Shown here piece by piece: positions 1 through 4,362 of a stretch of 6,207 nucleotides of DNA. The notes beneath the pieces are model-generated. The model was given only the letters and a program-made list of their open reading frames with translations. It was not told where the DNA came from and searched no databases. Source of the stretch: Phycisphaerae bacterium (GTDB taxonomy: Bacteria; Planctomycetota; Phycisphaerae; Sedimentisphaerales; Anaerohalosphaeraceae); contig JAIPFN010000052.1 of NCBI GenBank assembly GCA_021736615.1, positions 1-6,207 on the forward strand, read 5' to 3'. Numbering within the stretch: the first letter of the stretch is position 1; every line of letters begins with the position of its first letter. Both the position numbers and the translations under genes were made by a program.

Positions 1-665
1 GGGCCGGTTGCTTCGAAACAGCCTCTGGAGGTACACTGTTTCTTGATGAAATCGGCGAAATATCCCTGTCTTCCCAAGTTAAACTTCTTCGTGTTCTTCA
101 GGAAAAACAAATAACACGAGTAGGAGATAGTTTCCCCAGAAATATAGATGTACGTATTATAGCTGCTTCTAATAAAATTCTTACCGATATGGTTAAATCC
201 GGCCAGTTCAGAGAAGATCTCTATTATCGACTGCGTGTTGTTGGATTATTTGTTCCCTCTTTGCTTGATCGCAAGGATGATATACCTGATCTCATAGCAC
301 ATTTCATAACTCAATTCAATAAAAAATATAACAAACAAATTCAAGGTTGCAGCCCCAAAGCTATGGATTTATTTTTATCTCACAGATGGCCGGGCAATGT
401 CAGGGAACTTGAGCATGCAGTTGAATACGGCTTTGTTGTTACTGCATCAGGTCAAAAGGTGATCACGGTTGACAGTTTGCCTCCGGAGATTTCTCATCTT
501 GCTCAAGTGGCCGTCGTCCCTAAAAAAAGAGATTCAGAAATTGATGAAAAGACGCAGATCGCCAATGCCCTGACTGAAGCAAATGGCAATAAATCACAAG
601 CTGCCCGCATGTTAGGTATTACCAGGGCTGGTTTGTATAAAAAAATTCGCCGACTTGGGCTGTAA
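1..665 (+). CDS. Sigma-54-dependent transcriptional activator (NtrC/AAA+ family), 5' truncated by the window edge
   Basis: The frame is open from position 3 to the TAA at 663-665, giving 220 visible C-terminal residues; the start and any sensory domain lie upstream. These proteins hydrolyse ATP to open promoter complexes formed by sigma-54 RNA polymerase. The visible part starts late in the AAA+ domain. The Walker B stretch GGTLFLDEIGE is at visible residues 9-19, the QVKLLRVLQE helix follows, then FREDLYYRL (69-77) with the conserved arginines of sensor I/arginine-finger type, and WPGNVREL (129-136, sensor II). The last ~38 residues form a Fis-type helix-turn-helix (NKSQAARMLGITRAGLYKKI). 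The GAFTGA loop and Walker A would lie upstream and cannot be checked. The gene ends 15 bp before a paired dyad and about 150 bp before a sigma-54 promoter, so it probably controls the thioredoxin gene. What it senses cannot be told. Family assignment is very secure. Confidence 0.96.
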   Translation, partial: AGCFETASGGTLFLDEIGEISLSSQVKLLRVLQEKQITRVGDSFPRNIDVRIIAASNKILTDMVKSGQFREDLYYRLRVVGLFVPSLLDRKDDIPDLIAHFITQFNKKYNKQIQGCSPKAMDLFLSHRWPGNVRELEHAVEYGFVVTASGQKVITVDSLPPEISHLAQVAVVPKKRDSEIDEKTQIANALTEANGNKSQAARMLGITRAGLYKKIRRLGL

Positions 666-679
666 ACTCATCCCATTTG

Positions 680-691
680 GTATGCGCATAC
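680..691. promoter_or_regulatory. Putative activator-binding site 1 (upstream activating sequence)
   Basis: GTATGCGCATAC is a perfect 12-bp palindrome. It shares the pattern GTNTGCGCANAC with a second copy exactly 22 bp downstream. Its centre lies about 160 bp upstream of the start site predicted for the sigma-54 promoter at 818-833. Position, dyad symmetry and spacing fit an enhancer for the Fis-type helix-turn-helix of the upstream activator. That the neighbouring protein binds here is inference. Confidence 0.6.
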
Positions 692-701
692 ACGGGTGTC
701 T

Positions 702-713
702 GTCTGCGCAAAC
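702..713. promoter_or_regulatory. Putative activator-binding site 2 (upstream activating sequence)
   Basis: GTCTGCGCAAAC matches GTNTGCGCANAC, the pattern of the perfect palindrome at 680-691. The two centres are 22 bp apart, about two helical turns, which places both sites on the same DNA face as expected for cooperative binding of activator dimers. The centre is about 137 bp upstream of the predicted transcription start. Binding by the adjacent activator is inferred. Confidence 0.58.
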
Positions 714-817
714 TTCCTATGTCCCCCACGTTAAAACCCTTACTAATTTTTCTGCTTAGCGACTTATAAGTGCTTATGCACACAGATATTATAGTTCCGT
801 TTGTTTTTTTATAAAGT

Positions 818-833
818 TTGGCACGCCTTTTGC
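818..833 (+). promoter_or_regulatory. Sigma-54 (-24/-12) promoter of the thioredoxin gene
   Basis: TTGGCACGCCTTTTGC followed by TTA matches the sigma-54 consensus YTGGCACG-N4-TTGCW at every conserved base. The GG at 820-821 and GC at 832-833 are 12 bp apart, the invariant spacing. The predicted start site is near 845, leaving a leader of about 40 nt before the thioredoxin ATG at 885. A sigma-54 activator gene and paired dyad sites lie just upstream, which makes a chance match unlikely. I saw no clear IHF consensus between the dyads and the promoter. Confidence 0.88.
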
Positions 834-874
834 TTATGTATTAATGGTTTGATAATAGTTAACAGAAAATTTAT

Positions 875-878
875 GGAG
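875..878 (+). promoter_or_regulatory. Ribosome binding site that sets the thioredoxin start
   Basis: GGAG lies 6 nt before the ATG at 885. The alternative in-frame ATG at 873 has no comparable purine-rich motif at the right distance, and the in-frame TTG at 801 lies upstream of the sigma-54 promoter. This site therefore selects 885. Confidence 0.75.
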
Positions 879-884
879 ATAGTT

Positions 885-1208
885 ATGTCAGCTAAAGAAG
901 TAACAAACTTAAAAGGAACTGAATTTAATACAACTATAGCAGAAGACGTCACTCTGGTTGATTTCTGGGCTCCGTGGTGTGGTCCTTGCCGAATGCAGGT
1001 ACCTGTATTGGAAGAACTTGCCGAAAGCATTAGCGGTCAGGCGAAGATCGCCAAGCTTAATGTAGACGAAGCAGAAGATATTGCCAACCAATTTGGAGTG
1101 CAGGCTATACCTACACTCCTGTTGTTCAAGGATGGCAATGAAGTTCAACGTTTTATTGGTGTGCAATCAAAGGAAGTCTTAATTGATGCGATTAGTTCAG
1201 TTCTCTAA
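885..1208 (+). CDS. trxA: Thioredoxin
   Basis: A 107-residue cytoplasmic thioredoxin, the usual size for a single-domain TrxA. It reduces protein disulfides by dithiol exchange and is normally recharged by thioredoxin reductase, which is not in this window. The catalytic WCGPC is at residues 31-35 within VDFWAPWCGPCRM. The structural aspartate before the active site (D26 in VDFW) is present, and the cis-proline is P76 in AIPTLLLF. No signal peptide or extra domain is seen. The start at 885 is chosen for its GGAG ribosome site and because a longer form from TTG 801 would span the sigma-54 promoter at 818-833. It is the first gene behind that promoter, so its expression is probably tied to the upstream activator. 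The family is certain; whether this is the housekeeping thioredoxin or a conditionally expressed paralogue is not known, and sigma-54 control favours the second. Confidence 0.96.
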   Translation: MSAKEVTNLKGTEFNTTIAEDVTLVDFWAPWCGPCRMQVPVLEELAESISGQAKIAKLNVDEAEDIANQFGVQAIPTLLLFKDGNEVQRFIGVQSKEVLIDAISSVL

Positions 1209-1275
1209 TCAATTTAAAACGGCTGTGCAAATAAAAAAATCTGTGAACAAAATCTTAAGAGTAACAACTATCGTG

Positions 1276-1290
1276 GCAATATTGTATTGC
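1276..1290. repeat. Short inverted repeat GCAATA-N3-TATTGC between thioredoxin and the small membrane gene
   Basis: GCAATA and TATTGC are exact reverse complements separated by TTG. The RNA stem would be only 6 bp with two G-C pairs and a 3-nt loop, and no T-run follows, so it is not a convincing intrinsic terminator. It could be an operator half-site pair or chance in AT-rich DNA. It also contains part of a sigma-54-like TGGCA...TTGC with the wrong spacing. Confidence 0.35.
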
Positions 1291-1333
1291 TTCAGACAGA
1301 AGGATATTTAAAGACTATTATATTACTGGTAAC

Positions 1334-1337
1334 GAGG
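1334..1337 (+). promoter_or_regulatory. Ribosome binding site of the small membrane gene
   Basis: GAGG is followed by 6 nt and the ATG at 1344. It is the main support for this short gene being translated, because the protein matches no family I recognise. Confidence 0.6.
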
Positions 1338-1343
1338 TAAATA

Positions 1344-1637
1344 ATGTTAACTGCAAGATTTGATCGGATCATTAATTATATCGTAGTGATAATAGAACTG
1401 TGTTTCGGAGTACATGTTGGTGCATTTGCAGGCTGGGTGATTGGATGGTTGTTTGGATGTATTTGTAGAGACTATTTTAACCCGGTATATTTTTCAGATT
1501 TTGATTCGATTTTCTGGTGTCAATTGGATCCCTATAAATTTGCAAGAATTGGGCTTTTAGTTGGTATACCTGTTGGAATGATTTTGATATCAATTTTGCA
1601 TTACAAAATACAGGAAAAGCGAACAAGAGATCGATAA
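1344..1637 (+). CDS. Small two-helix membrane protein with glycine zippers, unknown function
   Basis: I do not recognise this 97-residue protein. It has a short N-terminus (MLTARFDR), a long hydrophobic stretch at about residues 9-41, a polar aromatic loop at about 42-65 (rich in Asp, Phe, Tyr), a second hydrophobic stretch at about 67-87 and a basic tail (KIQEKRTRDR). The first stretch carries glycines at 22, 26, 30, 34 and 38, an unbroken GxxxG series. The second has glycines at 70, 74 and 78. Such spacing in membrane helices usually packs helices tightly or builds oligomers. Cysteines are at 20, 39, 41 and 59, including a CIC pair near the end of the first helix. There is no cleavable signal peptide or lipobox. 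It lies 135 bp after thioredoxin and 74 bp before the efflux channel on the same strand, so it may share a transcript with either. A good GAGG site 6 nt before ATG and coherent membrane topology support a real gene. Its function is unknown. Confidence 0.75.
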   Translation: MLTARFDRIINYIVVIIELCFGVHVGAFAGWVIGWLFGCICRDYFNPVYFSDFDSIFWCQLDPYKFARIGLLVGIPVGMILISILHYKIQEKRTRDR

Positions 1638-1646
1638 ATCTAATGT

Positions 1647-1656
1647 ATATCGATAT
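1647..1656. repeat. Palindrome ATATCGATAT in the leader of the efflux operon
   Basis: A perfect 10-bp palindrome in the 74-bp gap before the efflux channel gene. ATCGAT also occurs at 1630-1635, across the end of the preceding gene. It could be an operator, but AT-rich palindromes of this length arise by chance and I see no clear -35/-10 pair nearby. Confidence 0.25.
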
Positions 1657-1711
1657 GAAATTTAATTTTGCATTATTACAGTTTACATAAGATCGAAGAA
1701 CGGAGTGTTCA

Positions 1712-3073
1712 ATGAATAAATTAAGAAAAAGTAAACCCTTTTTAGTCTTGGCTATTATATTTGCCGCATACCCTCTTTACGCAGCATCAAATAGCGATGA
1801 CAAAAGTACACTTGTTCCCAAAGATGTTCCGGGAACAATTAAGAACCAATCAAAATTAACCCTTGAACAGTGCATTGATATTGCTCTTAAAAATAATCCT
1901 GAAATAGCACAAAAAAAGTGGAATACCAAAACTGCTAAGGCAGAAAAAGACATCGCCAAGGGACGATTATTGCCAGAGATTGGTATGGTTGGTGGATACA
2001 CGCATTATCTTGACGATAGGCTTATTACGCCAAGAAGACCAGGGGGTTCAGAAGTTTTAGACTTTGCGGATGAGCTTATTTCCGGTGGTATTGCTTTGAG
2101 TATGCCTTTATACACAGGCGGAAGACTTGAAAATGAGGTTAAGGCTACTGAACAAATCACTAGATCGACACAATATCAACATCTTAGAAGTAAACGGGAA
2201 TTAGTATTCAATGTGTCAAATGTTTTTTACTCGATGCTTGGCCAGCAGTCAGTTATAAAGTCGCTCATATTTTCACGAAAAACTCTGGAGGAGCATCACA
2301 AAAGAGTTTCAGAATTGCTGATTGCTCAGAAGGCAGCCAAAGTTGATTTACTGCGAACGGAGGTCCGACTTGCCGATATTGAGCAACAATTACTCCGCGA
2401 ACGAAATGTGTTAAATATACAGCATGATTTACTTGCCAGCCTATTAGGATTAGGTCAGCAAAACAAAAAATTAGAAATTGAGGGTGAATTAACCCAAGTT
2501 GAATTTTCCACCAGTATTGACCGGAGGATTAAATCAGCATTTAAAAACAGGCAGGATTATCGGTCATTGGAATCCAGGGCTAATGCCCAACAGAAAAGGC
2601 TTGACATAGCTAAAGCCGGTCGAATTCCGGAAGTCTCGTTCCAGGCATCTTATGGAAATCAATGGGATGCAGATTCGAGTCGAAACAATGAAGTTGGGCA
2701 GATAGGCGTCTTGCTGGTGATGCCGCTTTTTGAGGGTGGGCGAATTGACGCCAGAGTAAGGCGAGAACGTAGTCGCTTACGATTTCAAAGAGAAGGAATG
2801 CGGAAATTGCAGCTTCAAATTCAACTTGAATTGAAAACAGCAATCTCAAATATTGAATCTACTGATGCAAGAATTGCGGTGACACAAAAAGCTGTTAAAC
2901 AGGCTAAAGAATCCTTACGGATAGAACGTGAGAAATATGATCATGGTAAGGGCGCAATAGTAGATGTTTTAGATGCTCAATCGGCGATGTTGGAATCGCA
3001 AAAAAATCACTATCGAGCCTTGGCGGAATACAACACGTCTTTGGCCCAATTCAATTTGGCAATGGGAGAATAA
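1712..3073 (+). CDS. TolC-family outer-membrane efflux channel
   Basis: A 453-residue outer-membrane factor, typical in length. It should form a trimeric channel across outer membrane and periplasm and serve the adaptor and pump encoded downstream. Residues 1 to about 24 are a signal peptide: basic MNKLRKSK, hydrophobic core, and likely cleavage near PLYA/A. There is no lipobox cysteine, so it is not lipidated. Two OEP repeats are visible. The first begins at LTLEQCIDIALKNNPEIA (49-66) and includes AKGRLLPEIGMVGGYTHY (82-99) and PLYTGGRLENEV (132-143). The second includes AKAGRIPEVSFQASYG (300-315) and PLFEGGRIDARV (338-349). The paired motifs match the duplicated barrel-strand and coiled-coil architecture of TolC. 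Long helical stretches lie at about 145-245 and 345-450. The start is supported by GGAG 6 nt upstream (1702-1705). The next gene starts 2 nt after the stop and its ribosome site lies inside this gene's end, so the two are probably translationally coupled. The substrate cannot be told. Confidence 0.95.
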   Translation: MNKLRKSKPFLVLAIIFAAYPLYAASNSDDKSTLVPKDVPGTIKNQSKLTLEQCIDIALKNNPEIAQKKWNTKTAKAEKDIAKGRLLPEIGMVGGYTHYLDDRLITPRRPGGSEVLDFADELISGGIALSMPLYTGGRLENEVKATEQITRSTQYQHLRSKRELVFNVSNVFYSMLGQQSVIKSLIFSRKTLEEHHKRVSELLIAQKAAKVDLLRTEVRLADIEQQLLRERNVLNIQHDLLASLLGLGQQNKKLEIEGELTQVEFSTSIDRRIKSAFKNRQDYRSLESRANAQQKRLDIAKAGRIPEVSFQASYGNQWDADSSRNNEVGQIGVLLVMPLFEGGRIDARVRRERSRLRFQREGMRKLQLQIQLELKTAISNIESTDARIAVTQKAVKQAKESLRIEREKYDHGKGAIVDVLDAQSAMLESQKNHYRALAEYNTSLAQFNLAMGE

Positions 3074-3075
3074 CA

Positions 3076-4362
3076 ATGAAAGTAATATTACATGCGTTGA
3101 TGGTAGCAATCCTCGGGATGACTGCCATAGGTATATTTGGTTGCGACTCCGATAAGAATGACCCGGGCAAGTCTAAGAAGGCTCGGCGTATTCAAGCTGT
3201 TGCGGCAAAGAAAGAACGTCTGGTTGAATTCCTGGAGACTACCGGCAATGTTGTCGCTGCAGATACAGTGACGATACAGGCAACTATTGAAGGGCCAATC
3301 GCCTTTTGTCCATGGCGTGAAGGTGATCACATTGAACAAACCGGACAAAAGTTGATTGAGATAGATCGTCCTTTATATCGTCAGGAAGTCCTGGCGGCCG
3401 AAGCCGGGTTGGCTGTTACTGCGGCTAAACTGGCCGACCTTAAGGCTGGTGCTCGCCCTGAGGAAATCTCGCAAGCCGAAGAATCAGTCCGACAGTTAGA
3501 GGATTGTACAAGTTTTGCCAAAGCCGACCGGGATCGAATAGAATCACTGGTCAAGAGCGGATCACTACCCGGGGAAACAGCAGAGAAAGCCCGCGTCAGC
3601 TATATTAAATGCCAAACTCAACTTATAGCGGCCAAAGAACAATTGGCCATGCTTGAAGCCGGACCAACAAAAACTGAAATTGCCGTTCAGCAGGCTGCTG
3701 TGGATGAAGCAGAGGCTAAACGAGGTATTGCCCAAGCTAAGCTAGATGAATGTATACTTAAGGCACCTTTTGCAGGTGTCGTTACCCAGGTATTTGTCCG
3801 TATTGGTGACTTGGCCACGCCGCGAGCACCGCTGCTTAAACTAATGGACCCAACATCTCTCGTAGTACGTGCCGGGCTGCCGGAAAGTTGTTCTGCCGAC
3901 ATCCGCAAAGGTGCTGAGGTAGCCGTCAAGTTGGACGCATATCCAAATGAAACATTCAATGCGAAAATCGAACGTGTCTATCCCCGACTTGAATGGGACT
4001 CTCGCACTCGAATAATTGAGGCAAGGATCATTGAGCCTGTCCATCTGATTCCTCGATTGTTCGCCAGGATATCAGTTCAGGGTCGAGTAGCTGATGACGC
4101 CGTAGTGGTTCCCGATGCAGCTATTGTGACTACGCCCAGGGGCGATAAAATCGTCTATGTAGTCAAAGACGGTAAGGCGAACCTGCGGAAGGTGACGATA
4201 GGTCTGGAACAGGGGCAGAATGTACAGATAATTGACGGTGTGCAAGCCGGTGAGATGGTTGTGGTAGCTGGAAACCTAAATTTGAAAGATGGCGTGCAGG
4301 TCCAATTGGGCAAGGCAGCATCGGCTTCAGATGTTCAAAAAAACACGGGAGGTAATCAATAA
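3076..4362 (+). CDS. RND efflux membrane-fusion (periplasmic adaptor) lipoprotein, HlyD/AcrA type
   Basis: A 428-residue adaptor that should bridge the RND pump and the TolC-type channel. Residues 1-22 are a lipoprotein signal ending in GIFG, with the lipidated cysteine at 23. Asp24 at the +2 position would keep the lipoprotein in the inner membrane under the E. coli Lol rule. The first half of the lipoyl domain is at about 60-100 (IEGPIAFCPWREGD). A long alpha-helical hairpin follows at about 102-226; the turn is near SGSLPGE (161-167), and both arms carry a related kink, LKAGARPEEI (122-131) and LEAGPTKTEI (193-202). The second lipoyl half is ILKAPFAGVVTQVFVRIGD (227-245), then a beta-barrel domain (about 260-340) and a membrane-proximal domain (about 341-412). 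The tip reads R154-I-x-x-L158, close to the RLxxLxxxxxxS TolC-docking motif, with Pro165 in place of Ser. GGGAG 7 nt upstream supports the start. The stop overlaps the pump start by one base (TAATG). The family is secure and the substrate unknown. Confidence 0.95.
   Translation: MKVILHALMVAILGMTAIGIFGCDSDKNDPGKSKKARRIQAVAAKKERLVEFLETTGNVVAADTVTIQATIEGPIAFCPWREGDHIEQTGQKLIEIDRPLYRQEVLAAEAGLAVTAAKLADLKAGARPEEISQAEESVRQLEDCTSFAKADRDRIESLVKSGSLPGETAEKARVSYIKCQTQLIAAKEQLAMLEAGPTKTEIAVQQAAVDEAEAKRGIAQAKLDECILKAPFAGVVTQVFVRIGDLATPRAPLLKLMDPTSLVVRAGLPESCSADIRKGAEVAVKLDAYPNETFNAKIERVYPRLEWDSRTRIIEARIIEPVHLIPRLFARISVQGRVADDAVVVPDAAIVTTPRGDKIVYVVKDGKANLRKVTIGLEQGQNVQIIDGVQAGEMVVVAGNLNLKDGVQVQLGKAASASDVQKNTGGNQ
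4347..4352 (+). promoter_or_regulatory. Ribosome binding site of the RND permease gene
   Basis: GGGAGG lies 9 nt before the ATG at 4362, inside the end of the adaptor gene. Together with the one-base TAATG overlap it fixes the permease start and indicates translational coupling of adaptor and pump. Confidence 0.75.

Noticed and set aside
672..696. CCC...GGG hairpin after the activator gene as a terminator
   Set aside because: Only the inner 12-bp palindrome pairs well; the flanks are asymmetric and no T-run follows, so a protein-binding dyad is the better reading.
762..771. Palindrome ACTTATAAGT as a third activator site or terminator
   Set aside because: It does not match the GTNTGCGCANAC pattern, does not extend beyond 10 bp and has no following T-run; likely chance in AT-rich DNA.
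774..785. TTATGCACACAG as a third activator-binding copy
   Set aside because: It differs from GTNTGCGCANAC at three defined positions and is not at a helical multiple clearly tied to the other two.
771..840. Direct repeat TGCTTATG at 771-778 and 831-838
   Set aside because: The second copy is part of the -12 box; an 8-bp match in AT-rich sequence is weak evidence of a real repeat.
801..884. N-terminal extension of thioredoxin from TTG 801 (or ATG 873)
   Set aside because: The TTG start would sit upstream of the sigma-54 promoter at 818-833 and therefore outside the transcript. ATG 873 lacks a good ribosome site, whereas ATG 885 has GGAG at 6 nt and gives a standard-length thioredoxin.
1274..1290. 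Second sigma-54 promoter before the small membrane gene
   Set aside because: The GG-to-GC spacing is 14 bp instead of 12, so it should not work as a sigma-54 promoter as it stands.
1209..1343. Intrinsic terminator after thioredoxin
   Set aside because: No GC-rich hairpin followed by a T-run is present; the only inverted repeat (1276-1290) is short and lacks the T-run.
2973..3155. Plus-strand open frame across the channel-adaptor junction
   Set aside because: It overlaps two well-supported genes in another frame and its Trp/Arg-rich translation looks like a shadow.
3687..3959. Minus-strand open frames across the efflux genes (also 4163-4432, 5627-5881 and others)
   Set aside because: They are antisense to strongly supported coding sequence, with no plausible start context or domain.
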